Shown here piece by piece: positions 33,811 to 45,589 of a stretch of DNA of 64,000 nt. The stretch comes from Dromiciops gliroides (taxonomy: Eukaryota > Chordata > Mammalia > Microbiotheria > Microbiotheriidae), in assembly GCF_019393635.1 (NCBI RefSeq), contig NC_057863.1:641921306-641985305 (forward strand), in the 5' to 3' direction. The translations under genes and the position numbers were made by a program. Positions within the stretch are counted from its first letter, which is position 1. Every line of letters starts with the position of its first letter. The notes under the pieces are model-generated. The model was not told the origin of the DNA, made no database searches, and saw only the letters and a program-made list of their open reading frames with translations.

Positions 33811-33962
33811 GGGGGCAGTTTTTAGGTGGTGAAGTGGATAAAGCACCAGCCCTAGATTCAGGAGGACCTGAATTCAAATTCTGCCTCAGACACTTGACAA
33901 TTACTAGCTGTGTGACCCTGGGCAAGTCACTTAGTTAACCTTCATTACCCTGCCAAAAAAAT
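33811..33962 (+). repeat. MAR1/WSINE1-type SINE (diverged)
   Basis: A/B-box and CORE structure recognisable, with more mismatches than its neighbours. Confidence 0.85.
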
Positions 33963-34457
33963 TAAATTATTCTGCGTTCTCCCCACACAAGAATTCCTTT
34001 GTTTTGTCCCTATATCCAAATCACCTAGTACAGTATTTTGTACACAATAGGTGATTAATTCATGTTTGTTGAATTAGAACTGGAAGGGACCTTAGAGATT
34101 ATCTAGACCAATCTCTTTTTTTCAGGTTTTCTCTAGTTTCTGCTCCCTTCCAAGAAAGTTGGTTTGTCTTCTAACAGTCATGAATAATTGAATTAGAGTG
34201 TGCCACTGAAAGAGGAGATGGGGAAGAGCAGGTGAAGTGAGGAGACAAAAGTTGTGGCTGTGAGTCACTTGAGGGGGAATATGAGTCAGAATGAAAGGGA
34301 AAATGCAAATAGGCTATCTGTACTCATGTGCCCGTCCTTTGGACCTCAAAGATTTTCCGTTACTGTGCTTTTGACTCTTTATATTCCCACACTCATGGAC
34401 ATAGCCAGAGACCCAAATAAAGGGACACTCACAGAAACTTAAAAATACACTGATTGG

Positions 34458-34614
34458 GGCAGCTAGGTGGCGCAGTGGATAGAGTACCGGCCCTGGATTC
34501 AGGACCTGAGTTCAAATTCAGTTTCAGACACTTGACACTAACTAGCTGTGTGACCCTGGGCAAGTCAAAGTCACTTAACCCCAGTTGCCTCACCAAAAAA
34601 AAAAAAAAAAAGAG
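34458..34614 (+). repeat. MAR1/WSINE1-type SINE with 19-bp target-site duplication
   Basis: Flanked by a perfect 19-bp duplication (TTAAAAATACACTGATTGG at 34439-34457 and 34615-34633). The perfect repeat suggests a fairly young insertion. Confidence 0.95.
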
Positions 34615-35174
34615 TTAAAAATACACTGATTGGTGAGTCCATACACATAGAGTTCTCTGCACATGAATATCGAACTCTCTCCAATATCTGCTCAAGATAT
34701 GAGGAGAGGAATCAAGAAAGGGAAGGGGGCAGTTGGTTGGTTGATAGCTTGGGAAAAGGGCTGGAGAGATGATGTCATTACATGGTGGGGGTCGGGGGTT
34801 ATTATGTAGGGCATGATTACCCTGACTCTGCCCTGTATCATGTGCCAGTGACTCAGACCTTTCTGTGGTTTGCCCTTTGATGATGTGGAGAATTTAGGGG
34901 CTGTCCCTGAAGGAAAGAACCCCCTACAAATCTAACCTAGGGGAGAAAGAATTATCACAATGGGATCCAATGATGCCAACACACGGTAGAAGCACAGCAA
35001 GAGGGCTCCCCCGTCTAATGAACATGAGACCTCAGAGAATAGGAAATCCCATGGGTAAAGACCCATGTCCCACTGGATTGGGAGTAGAACAGGGTTTCAG
35101 TACCAGTTCTGCCACTCACTAGCTGTGCTCAATTCAACAAGCATTTATTAAGTGCCTGGTATATCCATTTTGTT

Positions 35175-35760
35175 CTTACTGTAACCTTCCTGCCAATAAT
35201 TGAATGTCAGGTCTTTGAGAGCAGAATTTGCTTGTTTGTTTTCTCCTGTAGCACTTAAGAACTTAGGAAAGAGGTGAGGGCTGAATATTGGGGGAAAGTC
35301 ATGGGAATAGAGAGGAGGACTGAGCCCACAGATGTTGATGAGGTCACTGAGAGTAGAAACAGAGAATGCCCCAGATGGGACCCTGGAGTACAACTAAACA
35401 GAATGAAGAGTAGGCATGGACAATAATCCTTCAAAAGGCGCCTGAGAAGGGTCAGTCAGAGAAGTAGGGAGAAAACCAGAAAGAGCAATGACCAAAAAAC
35501 CCAGGGAACAGAGAGTACTCTAGGAGGAGAGGAACGGAACTGATAAACAGTGTCAAATGCAGAGGTCAAGCAGGTCAAAGACTGAGAAAAGGGCACTGGA
35601 TTTAGCAACTGAGATATTGGTACATTTGCTTGGAAGAAGCCATTTCAGTCAAGTGATGAGGTCAGTAAACTGCAAGGAAAAAAGCAAGGCCCCAAAGAAG
35701 AGATATGAAAGATACCTGCTCCACTCTAATGTACATATAGAAGGGCCATGAGTGTAGAAA
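35175..35760 (-). repeat. L2 LINE fragment
   Basis: Antisense L2 text ('aacagtgtcaaatgcagaggtcaagcaggtc' region, 'ggcactggatttagcaact'). It is the same family as 36243-36900 and 40860-42270, here covering a different part. Confidence 0.65.
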
Positions 35761-35761
35761 A

Positions 35762-36112
35762 TTTATTTATATATAATAAATTTATTATATAATATTTTAG
35801 TTATTGTTTACAAATATATTTATTGTATATATATATACATATATTTCTATATATATATAATTTGGGGGGAGGTTCTCAACTTTCAAGGGAAAGGTAATAT
35901 GGGATTTCTTCCTGGGAAGGAGGGAAGGGATAAACTTAGACAATGTAAAAACAAAAATATATCAACGGGGCAGCTAGGTGGCAAAGTGGATAGAGCACTA
36001 ACCCTGGAGTCAGGAGTACCTGAGTTCAAATCCAGCCTCAGACACTTAACACTTACGAGCTGTGTGACCCTGGGCAAGTCACTTAACCCCAACTGCGTCA
36101 CTAAAAAAAAAA

Positions 36113-36143
<31 letters not shown>

Positions 36144-36170
36144 AAATATATACATATATATAAAAATATA
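35762..36170 (+). repeat. AT-rich microsatellite flanking a SINE
   Basis: TA-rich arrays at 35762-35860 and 36108-36170 bracket a MAR1-type SINE at about 35967-36108. The SINE landed in, or its tail expanded into, TA repeats. Confidence 0.75.
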
Positions 36171-36242
36171 TATCAATAATTTTGTTTAAAAGAAGGCAAT
36201 TTGTAACTAGAAAATAATAAAATACTTTTATGATTAAAAAAA

Positions 36243-36900
36243 AAATAAAAGAAGGCGATTACAACAGTCCAAGCAAGAAATGATAAGGGACTAAACTAAG
36301 GTGGTACCTTCATGAGTGCAGAGGGACTTTTGAGAGATGTGGAGGAAAAAACACCACCAAAAGATGTGGCAATGGATTGGACACATGGGCTGAGAGTGAG
36401 AAGCAGAGAATGATCCTGAAGTTTTTACCCAGGTGACTGGATGATAGTGCCTCCAACAGTAATTGGAAAATTTGGAAGAGGAGTGAATTTGGTGAAAAAT
36501 CTGAGTTCTGTTTTGGATATATTGAGTTTGAGATGCTACAGAATATTCAGTTCATAATGTCCAAAGAGAGTTGGTGATGTGAGACTGATGCTAAGGAGAG
36601 AAATTGGTACTAGATGTATCGACTTGGGAATCATCTGCAGAGACGATAACTGCACTCACGTGAGGCGAAAGTATAGTGAAGATGGGGGTAGCTAGTTGAT
36701 GCAGTGGATAAAGCACCAGCCCTGGATTCTGGAGGACCTGAGTTCAAATCTGGCCTCAGACACTTGACACTTAACTAGCTGTGTGACCCTGGGCAAGTCA
36801 CTTAACCCTCACTGCCCCACACAAAATAACAAAAACAAAGTATAGTGAAGAGAAGAGAGGATAGGACAGAGCCTTGGAGGATATACAAAGTGAGCATAAC
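36243..36900 (-). repeat. L2 LINE fragment split by a SINE
   Basis: Antisense L2 ('gagttctgttttggatat' followed by 'ttgagtttgagatgc') interrupted by the SINE at 36683-36836. Confidence 0.68.
36683..36836 (+). repeat. SINE with 15-bp target-site duplication
   Basis: MAR1/WSINE1-type copy between duplicated AAAGTATAGTGAAGA (36668-36682 and 36837-36851), inserted in an L2. Confidence 0.92.
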
Positions 36901-38048
36901 ATGGATAAGCATCCAGCAAAGGGGAAAGTGAATCCCCTGCAGCTCTGAGGATTATATGAGTCCAATTGGGACAAGCCCCTCCTTGGGGGTTGGTATCCCC
37001 AGCTATGTCCACCAGGGTCCTTTGCTTCTCACCCTGATGCCCACTGAGGCCCTTCTAGCCTCAGCTTGTTTGGGCTTCGACAGTGGCAGGAAGCCGTGTG
37101 CCTTCGAAGGATAAATGAGCTGCTAGTTGTCCCTGAAAGCTCTCACTTCCCCCACATGCTGATTCAACAAGAATTTAGCCCGGCTGCTATATTCCTAGAA
37201 AGGAAACCAGAAAAACATAGGGTTTGAGAGTCTAATCCAGCTACATGGGAAGAGGAGGTAAGGATGGTAAGATACTAAGCAAGGGCCCAGGCAGGATGGA
37301 AGTGGTGGAGGTGGGGCCACAAATGTATTTCTCAGCCATTTTCCATAGTTTGAAATATTGCAAATGGACTTGAACCATGATAACTAATCAGGAAGGTGCC
37401 ATGCAAGCCTGAAGTATACATTCTATCAAGGGATTCTGATCCACTGACAGCACAGCTGTAGGAACCCAGACTTCCAAAGAACCACAGTCAAAAATCATCC
37501 TCTTTGAGCACAACCTGATTTAATTCTATCCAACCCTAAGCTCTCTCCTGAGCTCCAGAGCTCACCACACCAACTGCCTAGTGGACATCTTGAACTGAAT
37601 ATCCCATAGGCACCTCAAACTCCAAAATAGAATTCATTATCTTCACCTTCCCCTAACCCCCAAACACTACTCTACTCTGAACTTTCCTATTACTGTTCAA
37701 CTGCTCTCAATCACCCAGGCCTTGACTCCTTATTCTCATTACTTTGCCAAATCTTGTCATTTCTACCTTTACAACATCTCAAGATCACATACAAACCCTT
37801 CTTTCCATTCAGATAGCCACCACCCTAGTTCAGCCTCTCTCAACTGGACTATTGCAATAGCTTTCTAACTGGTCTCCTTGCCTCAACGCTTTCCCTATTC
37901 TAATCAATCTTCAACTTAGTGTCAATATGATTTTTCTAAATCAAGAGTTCTTAATATTTTTTACTTCAAGAACTCTTTGGCAATCTGAGAAATCCAGGAT
38001 AACATTTTTAAATGCATAAAGTACACAGGACTAAAAAGAAATATACTT

Positions 38049-38392
38049 GGGGGCAGCTAGGTGGCACAGTGGACAAAGCACCAGCCCTGGATTCAGGAGG
38101 ACCTGAGTTCAAATCCGGCTTCAGACACTTGACACTCACTAGCTGTGTGACACTGGGCAAGTTACTTAACCCCCATTAACCCGCAAAAAAAAAAAAGAAA
38201 AAGAAAAATACCGATTATTTAAATAGTTATAAAAAAAATTTTTTTTTAAGTGAGGCAATTGGGGTTAAGTGACTTGCCCAGGGTCACACAACTAGTAAGT
38301 GTTAAGTGTCTGAGGCAGGATTTGAACACAGGTACTCCTGACTCCAGGGCCGGTGCTCTATCCACTGTGCCACCTAGCTGCCCCCCCAATTT
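38049..38392. repeat. Inverted pair of MAR1/WSINE1-type SINEs
   Basis: A plus copy (38049-38203) and a minus copy (38236-38392) are only about 30 bp apart. Both are nearly full length, so the strands could fold into a long hairpin. Confidence 0.9.
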
Positions 38393-38548
38393 TTTTTTTA
38401 AAAACACCCCCAAGTTCAGAGAGCCAAATTAAATATCCTTGTTTTCAACTCTAGGCCTGACCATATCACCTCCTCAATGAACTCCTGTGAGCACCTATTT
38501 TAAGGATCAAATTTAAAGTGCTCTTTTGTCATTTAAAGAACATCGTAG

Positions 38549-38700
38549 GGGCAGCTAGGTGGCGCAGTGGATAGAGCACCGGCCCTGGATTCAGAAGGAC
38601 CTGAGTTCAAATCCGACCTCAGACACTTAACACTTACTAGCTGTGTGACCCTGGGCAAGTCGCTTAACCCCAATTTCCATAAGTAAATAAATAAATAAAT
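38549..38700 (+). repeat. MAR1/WSINE1-type SINE
   Basis: Full-length copy with a TAAA/TGAA-rich tail, the third insertion into the L2 at 37490-38990. Confidence 0.9.
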
Positions 38701-39159
38701 GGATGAATGAATGAATAAAAATAAAGTACATCATAATCTGGCCCTTTCCTCCCTTTTCTATTTTCTGTCCCTTGAACTGGACAGACATTCCAACTCTGAG
38801 TTTTCACTAGCTATCCCCTAGGACTGGAAAGATCTGCTCCCTCCCCTCCTGACTCAATTTCCCTGGCTTCCTTCAAGATTTGGTTCAAATCTCACCTTCT
38901 ATAGGTCTTTCCTTGTCCCCTCCCCCCAGATGTCAGTGCCTTCCCTTCTCAGATTACCTTCAGTTTCCTCTGTATATAACTGTTAGGTACATTTGGGACT
39001 GGCTAAAACACTACCAGGTTTATTTGCAGCTGTATATTGTAGACTTCATCTGTTTTATTGATTGGTCTTTCAGTTTTAGGATAAGGAATCACTATTTGGT
39101 AAAAAAAAAACAAAACCTGCTATGAAAACTGAAAAGTTACAGATTAGGTAGAGACCAAC

Positions 39160-40110
39160 ATCTTACATACTGAGATGAAATAAAAAATGGATAAAATACT
39201 TAGATAGAAAATGTTATATCATAAACAAATCAGAGGAGAAAAGAATAATTTAGTTTTCAGATCTACGGATAGGGGAAGAGTTTATAACCAAAGGGCTAGA
39301 GAGGATCGCTGAAGACAAAGTAGACAATTTTAACTACATATAATTAAGATTTTTGTACAAACAAATCAAACGCAGTTGAAATTAGAAGGAAAGCCGTTAA
39401 CTGGGGGAAACGTTTGCAAAAAATTCTCTTAAAAAAGTCTTATTTCCAAGATATATGAGGAATTGATTCAAATTTATAAGAAAAGCCATTTCCCAATTGA
39501 TAAAGTCAAAGGCATAGTCAATTTTCAAAGGAAAAAAAACAAGCTCTCAACAAACATATTTTTTAAAAAACTCCAAATCATTAATAATTATAGAAATGCA
39601 AATTGAAGCAGCTCAGGTTTTACTGCATACCCAACAGATTGGTAAGTATGGGGTGGGGAGTGAGAGAGAAAGAGAAAAGAAAAATAAAAATGGCAAATGT
39701 TCTAAGAGGACTGGGAAAATATACAAATTAATGCACTACTGGTGATTGTGTGAACTGATCTAGCCATTCTGAAAAACAATTTGGAACTATACCCAGTGAT
39801 ACCATTACTAGTCTTATAACCTCAAGAGATCAAGGAAAGAGGAAAAGAATATATAGGTACAAAAATATTTATAGTGGCAAAGGACTGGAAACTAAAAGGC
39901 TGTCTATTAGTTGGGGAATGGTTGAACAAATTAAGATATATAAATACAACGGAATAATATTGTGCCAAAAGAAATGGCCAAAGGGATGGTTTAAAAAAAA
40001 AACTGGGAAGTAAGCAGAAACAAGAAGACAATTTTTATTTATATGCACACACATAATAATGTAAAGAAAATTAACTTTGAAAGACTTAATAACTATGATC
40101 AATGTAATGA
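39160..40110 (+). repeat. L1 LINE, ORF2 3' portion (decayed)
   Basis: Matches the end of mammalian L1 ORF2 in order: an 'aagatatatgaggaattg' segment, 'gagtggtt'-like gaps, 'actgatctagccattctg', 'ggaactat', and a peptide near NGIILCQKKWPKG equivalent to the family's MEYYSAIK region. It has many internal losses. Confidence 0.72.
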
Positions 40111-40239
40111 CCATCTCCAATGTCAGAGTGCCAGTGAAAAGGCATGAATCATCATGATGGACTCAAGATTCAGAATGAGACCTACATTAATGTAATGACC
40201 AATGTGGGGATTTGTTTTGCCTAAGGATACATATTTTTA

Positions 40240-40650
40240 TTGCTGTTCAGTCATGTCCGATTCTTCATGACCCCATTTGGGGTTTTCTTGGCAAAGTTAC
40301 TGGAGTGGTTTGTCATTTCCTTCTCCAAGTCATTTTACAGATGAGGAAACTGAGGCAAACTCTGTTAAGTGAGGGGCAGCTAAGTGGCTCAGTGGATAGA
40401 GCACTGGTCCTGGAGTCAGGAGTACCTGTGTTCAAATCCTGCCTCAGACACTTAACACTTACTAGCTGTGTGACCCTGGGCAAATCACTTAACCCCAATT
40501 GCCTCACTAAAAAACAACAAAAAAAACCCAACCCTGTGTTAAGTGATTCACCTAAAGTCACAGAGCTATTTAGTTTCTGAGGCAAAATTTGAACCCAGGT
40601 CTTCCTGACTCCAGGCCTAGCACTCTCTCTATTCACTGCCACCTATCTGC
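40240..40650 (-). repeat. Longer SINE (second type) with a nested MAR1-type SINE
   Basis: The outer minus-strand copy begins 'gctgttcagtcatgtccgat' and resumes at 40528. A plus-strand MAR1/WSINE1 copy (40376-40527) sits inside it, flanked by TGTTAAGTGA repeats. Confidence 0.82.
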
Positions 40651-40859
40651 TCCTTATTAAGCATTGCCTCTGTTATTGCTGCCAAGGATATCTGATACAC
40701 TGCTGTCACTTCCATCCCTGCTGAGTTTTTGCTGAAGAGAATTGGGGGGGGGGGCAGGGGATCCCACACTCAATCCACTCTGCCACCTAGCTATTCTGCT
40801 AGGGGCAATAAAAAAGAAATAGAGTTAATTTGTGGTTTTCTAAATCAATATGTAGCCTG

Positions 40860-42270
40860 AAGGCATCTGATTTTATTTGAACTTGACACCACTGATGTAG
40901 AAGATGTTACCTGAGTTTCCATTTGAATGAAGTGGAATTCTATAAGGCAAAAGGGAGGAAGGAGTACATTCCAGAAATATAGAGCAGGCAGTCAAAAGGC
41001 ATAAGACAGGAGATGGAGTGTCATGGTTGAGAAAAAGGTCAGTTTGGTTAGATTGCATAGTACAAGAAGGGCAGTAATGTCCAGTGAGACTGGAAAGATC
41101 ACTTGGGGCCAGAAGTTAAAAAGAGCAATATATTTATTTTATCCCAAAGGAAATAATGAGATACTAGAGTTTATTGAGAAGGACTGAGTGATGTCAGATA
41201 TATACTTACAGAAAGTTACTTTAGCAGCAGTGTGGAGGATAGACTAGATGGGGGAGATACTTGAGACAGAGAAATCAATTAGGATGCCATTATAATAATA
41301 TAGGCAAAAGGTGGTAAGTAAGAGCCTGGACTAAGGTAGTAGCCTTGTAAGTAGAAAGTGAAGAGATATGGTGCAAGACAGCATGACTTGGCAACTGAAG
41401 GGATAGGTGAGGTGAGAGAGAGAGAAGGGGCAAGGATAGCACTGGATTACAGTGCTGTCCTTGAGACTAGAAAAGCTGAGAGACTAGAAAAATTGTGGTA
41501 TCTCCAACAGAAATAGGGAAGTTTGGAAGATGAGATTTAGGGAAAAATTAATGAATTCTGTTTTGGACTTATTGAGCTTGAGATGTCTCTGGGATATCCA
41601 GCTTGAAATGTCAGATGGGCAATTAGCTTTTGTTTGTCCTTCGTTCACAACTGATGTACTCTGGTCCTCCTGACTCTAGGGCCAGTGTTCTATCCACTGT
41701 GCCACCTAGCTTCCCAGGCAATTAGTAATGCAGGGCTGAGGCTCAGGAGAAAGACAAGGTAGGGCTAGATATAATAGTTATGTGTGTCATTGGTATAGAG
41801 AATGACAATTAAACTCATGGAAGATGGTGATGTCACCAAGAGAAAAAGTAATCAGATAAGAAGAGGGCCAAGGACAGAGATCAGGGGAACATAGTTAATG
41901 GCAGTTATATGGATAGAGTAAGAAAAGGAGATTGATAAGGAATAGTTACATAGACAATAGGACCAGGAAAGAGTAGTCATGAAAATCCAGAGAGGAGCAA
42001 GTATCCAGGATGGTAAAGTGTTAAATGCAGCAGACAGACCAAGAAGAATAAAAAAAGAATTTGACAATTACGAGATTATTAGTTACTTTAGAGAAAACTG
42101 TTTTAAGTAAGAGATGAGGTTGGAAGCCACGATGCAACGTATTGAAGAGTAATTGAGAAGAAGGGAAAGAAAGAAACCATTGTAGAAAGCATTTTCCTTG
42201 TGTTTGTTTAAGGAGAGTAAGATATAGGATGTTAGCTTGAGGACACTAAAGGGTCGACCTAATGAACATT
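40860..42270 (-). repeat. L2 LINE, long antisense copy
   Basis: Extended antisense L2 including 'ctgttttggacttattgagc', 'gagatgtctctgggatatcc' and 'tgttaaatgcagcagacag'. It is the longest L2 in the window and has no open frame. A partial SINE lies within it near 41640-41715. Confidence 0.7.
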
Positions 42271-42288
42271 TTTTTAAGAGTGGGGAAG

Positions 42289-42440
42289 ACAGGGTGGCAC
42301 AGTGGATAGAGCACTGGCCCTGGAGTCAGGAAGGCCTGAATTCAAATCCGGCCTCAGACAATTGACATGTACTAGCTGTGTGACCCTAGGCAAGTCACTT
42401 AACCCCAATTGCCTCACCAAAAAAAAAAAAAAAAAAAAGG
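42289..42440 (+). repeat. MAR1/WSINE1-type SINE
   Basis: Near full length with a 19-A tail. GTGGGGAAGACA occurs on both sides and looks like the target-site duplication. Confidence 0.9.
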
Positions 42441-42865
42441 GTGGGGAAGACAAAAAAGAGAAAAAGATGGACAAAAAGACAGGCTGAGGTTACTTTCCAG
42501 ATTAAAGGGGGCTGTACTGGGCTGTGAGCAGAGTACAACCCTGTGATCACATCAACACAGAACCCAGACACACTGGGAAAGAGGGAACTTACCCCCGAGC
42601 CTCCAAATCAGCTGTAGCACCAATGTCTTATGGAACTAAGCTTACCGTGGGGTGAGAGGGCTGAATTGCTGACTGGGGTGGAAAGTGCAGGGGTGTCTAC
42701 AGGACCTAAGGAGGAATTCGGCTATCCTACCCCATCGGGGAATCAGGAAGAAATCCTGAGCGGCAGGAGGCCCAGGTGGGGGAGGGGCACAGATTCCTCA
42801 AAGCTAAGAATCAACACAGTACTCTTCTGGCTGGTTAACTAGCAAGTTGATTTGAGGTTATCTTT

Positions 42866-43014
42866 TTTTTTTTTTTTTTTTTGCAGAGCAATGAGGGTTA
42901 AGTGACTTGCCCAGGGTCACACAGCTAATGTTAAGTGTCTGAGGCTGGATTTGAACTCAGGTCCTCCTGAATCCAAGGCCAGTGCTCTATCCACTGTGCC
43001 ACCTAACTGCCCCC
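42866..43014 (-). repeat. MAR1/WSINE1-type SINE with 14-bp duplication
   Basis: TTGAGGTTATCTTT at 42852-42865 and 43015-43028 brackets a full minus-strand copy. Confidence 0.93.
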
Positions 43015-43139
43015 TTGAGGTTATCTTTGGACCAGAGAACAGGTCAGGTGAGAGAAAAACCTGCCCTCCCTCAAACTGAAACACCTGGGACCCTCTGAAG
43101 CTTGGGACAGTGTATCTTGGAAGTAGAGTCCCACTGTAA

Positions 43140-44170
43140 GAGGGAGTTAAAAGTCAAGTAAAAAATGGCAAGATGAGCAAGCAAAGAAAGTTGAGAACAA
43201 TAGAAAGTTTCTTTAGTGACAGGGAAGACTGAGGTGTAGCCTCAGAAGAGGACAGCAACCTCAGGGCCCCTACATCCAAAGCTTCTAAGAAAAATATGAA
43301 TTGGTCTCAGGCCATGGAATTGCTCAAAAGGGACTTTGAAGAGAAATTTGGAGAGATAAAAGGAAGATTTAGAGTTGGAGGAAAGAATAGAAAGAGAAAT
43401 GAGAGCAATGCAGGAGTCATGAGAAAAAAGTCAACAGCTTGAAAAGCCAAATGGAAAAGGAGATAAAAAGGCTCTCTGAAGAAAATTATTGCCCAAGAAC
43501 TAGGATTGAACAAATGGAAGCTAGTGACTTTATGAGAAACCAAGACACAGTAGAGCAAATCCAAATAAATAAAAATAATAGAGGGCAATATGAAATATCT
43601 CCTTGGAAAAACAGCTGACCTAGAAAATAGATCCAGGAGAGATAATTTGAAAAATCATTGGACTACCTGAAAACCATGACCAAAATAAGAGTTTGGACAG
43701 CATCTTCCAAGAGATTGTCAGGGAAAATTGCCCTGATATTCTAGAAGCAGAAGGCAAAATAGAAATTGAAAGAATCCACTGATAACCTCTTGAAAGAGAT
43801 CCCAAAAAGAAAACCTCCAGGAATATTATAGCCAAATTCCAGAGCTCCCAGGTCAAGGAGAAAATATTGCAGGCTGCTAGAAAGAAACAATTCAAATACT
43901 GTGGAGCTCCAATAAGGATAAAACAAGATCTAGCATCATCTACATTAAAGGACCAGAGGGCATGGAATATGATATTCCAGAGGGCAAAGGAACTGGAACT
44001 ACAGCCAATAATCACGTACCCAGAAAGACTGTGCATAATCTTTCAGAGGAAAAAAATGGGACTTTGATGAAAAAGAGCACTTTCAGGCATTTGTGATGAA
44101 AAGACCTGAACTGAACAGAAAATTTGATTTTCAAATACAAGACCCTGGAGAAGCATAAAAAGATAAACAG
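43140..44170 (+). repeat. L1-type ORF1 remnant (or HAL1-like half-L1)
   Basis: Encodes a coiled-coil-like stretch then ILQAARKKQFKYCGAPIRIK and DQRAWNMIFQRAKELELQPI followed by TYPERL. This corresponds to the L1 ORF1 C-terminal domain (family ILKAAREK, GTPIRLSADFS, YPARL). Several frame breaks are present, and no reverse transcriptase follows before the next SINE. Confidence 0.72.
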
Positions 44171-44279
44171 GAAAAAGAAATCATGAGGGATATTAAAAAA
44201 TGAAACTGTTTACATTCCTAGATGGGAAGATAAAACTTTGAACACATAAGAACTTTTTCAGTAAGGAATACACAGAGGA

Positions 44280-44418
44280 GGGGCAGCTAAGTGGCGAAGT
44301 GGATAGAGCACTGGCCCTGGAGTCAGGAGTACCTGAGTTCAAATGTGACCTCAGACACTTAATACTTACTAGCTGTGTGACCCTGGGCAAGTCACTTAAC
44401 CCACAAAAAAAAAAAAGA
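44280..44418 (+). repeat. MAR1/WSINE1-type SINE
   Basis: Copy with a short internal loss before the A tail, directly after the L1 ORF1 remnant. Confidence 0.9.
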
Positions 44419-44512
44419 AAGGATTTCAAAGGGTATAGAGATCAACTCATATCTGAACAGGAATCCACTCTACAGCACCACTGCCTAATGTGATAACCAA
44501 TTAAATGTGATA

Positions 44513-44664
44513 GGGGACAGCTAGGTAGCACAGTGGATAAAGCACTAGCCCTGGATTCAGGAGGACCTGAGTTCAAATCTGGACTCAGACACTTGACACT
44601 TGTGTGACCTTGGGCAAGTCACTTAACCCCTATTGCCCTGCAAAAACAAAACAAAACAAAACAA
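44513..44664 (+). repeat. SINE with 18-bp target-site duplication
   Basis: AACCAATTAAATGTGATA at 44495-44512 and 44665-44682 flanks a copy missing a few bases before the CORE. Confidence 0.94.
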
Positions 44665-45186
44665 AACCAATTAAATGTGATAACAAATTAAAGCCCAGCC
44701 TGAGACCTCCAGCGATAAGGTACTTTCTAAAGTTAGCCCATTCCACATTCAGACAGCTTGAATTATCAAGAAAGTTTCCTTACAGGGAACCTAAATCTTC
44801 CCTTCTGCAACTGTATTCTCCCTATCTGCCATTTTATGCTGCAATAATATTCCATTTTGCCACATCAAAATTGATGTTTTGTGGCTTGCCGTATGCCCCC
44901 AATTCATCACTCGATAACCGACTTCCTATATCCAACCACCGGGACACAAATCAATCAGGTAAAATCAACAAGCAGATAAGTTCTTCCCAAGGACTCAGCA
45001 CCGTGCTAAACCCGAGGATACAAAGAAAGGCACAAGACACACCCAGAGAGGAGGCAGAGCAGCAGGGGGCCGGTCCAGAGAATCTGCTCCTCCTTTGTCT
45101 TGGAGGAGACGCCCCCCCCAACAAGGACTGTGTAGAGCCCTCTGCACAAGGGGGCACTTTGAGACCCCTCACGACGGGGGTCTTTT

Positions 45187-45560
45187 AAGTGCCCCCCTTG
45201 GAGGTCTTTGACACCCCCCCACTATGCTTATAAGGCCTCCAAATTGAAGTTCTCTGGAGAGACCCCTCTCATCGAGACTCTCTCTGACCCCTCCCATTGA
45301 CGTTCTCTTTAGACCCCCCCCCATCAAAGCTCTCTCTGAGCCCCCCCCATCGAGACTCTCTCTGACCCCTCCCATTGACGTTCTCTTTAGACCCCCCCCA
45401 TCAAAGCTCTCTCTGAGCTCCCCCCGCCCATCGAGGCTCTCTCTGAGCCCTCCCCCCCCCCAGGCCTTTGAGACGCCCCCCACACACACACATCGAGGCT
45501 CTCTGAGCCCCCCCCACTAGGCCTTTGAGGCCCCCCACGGGGGGCTGAGACACCCCCACA
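45187..45560. repeat. C-rich minisatellite beside the CpG island
   Basis: A roughly 78-bp block (GAGACTCTCTCTGACCCC, then CCCATTGACGTTCTCTTTAG, then a CATCAAAGCTCTCTCTGAGC unit) is repeated about twice. It is made of related ~26-bp subunits that continue as CATCGAGGCTCTCTCTGAGC variants up to the island. Confidence 0.85.
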
Positions 45561-45589
45561 TCGAGGCTCCCTGTGGCTCCACGCACTCC

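Larger units (their letters stand above)
37490..38990 (+). repeat. L2 LINE, long copy broken by three SINEs
   Basis: Sense L2: 'gtggacatcttgaactgaat', 'cacctcaaactccaaaatag', 'ggactattgcaatagctttc' and the 3' UTR near 38460. SINEs at 38049-38203 (+), 38236-38392 (-) and 38549-38700 (+) interrupt it, and L2 text resumes after each. Confidence 0.72.

Noticed and set aside
34458-34614. tRNA-like A and B boxes suggesting tRNA genes, here and in about 25 other places
   Set aside because: They are heads of tRNA-derived SINEs with CORE, A tail and target-site duplications; no cloverleaf is complete.
36108-36170. TA-rich stretch that might be an origin or matrix-attachment site
   Set aside because: Simple TA microsatellite next to a SINE tail; nothing else supports a function.
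45187-45560. Repeated peptide frame (RESLDGG-like units) on the minus strand
   Set aside because: Translation of the minisatellite, without a start context or homologue.
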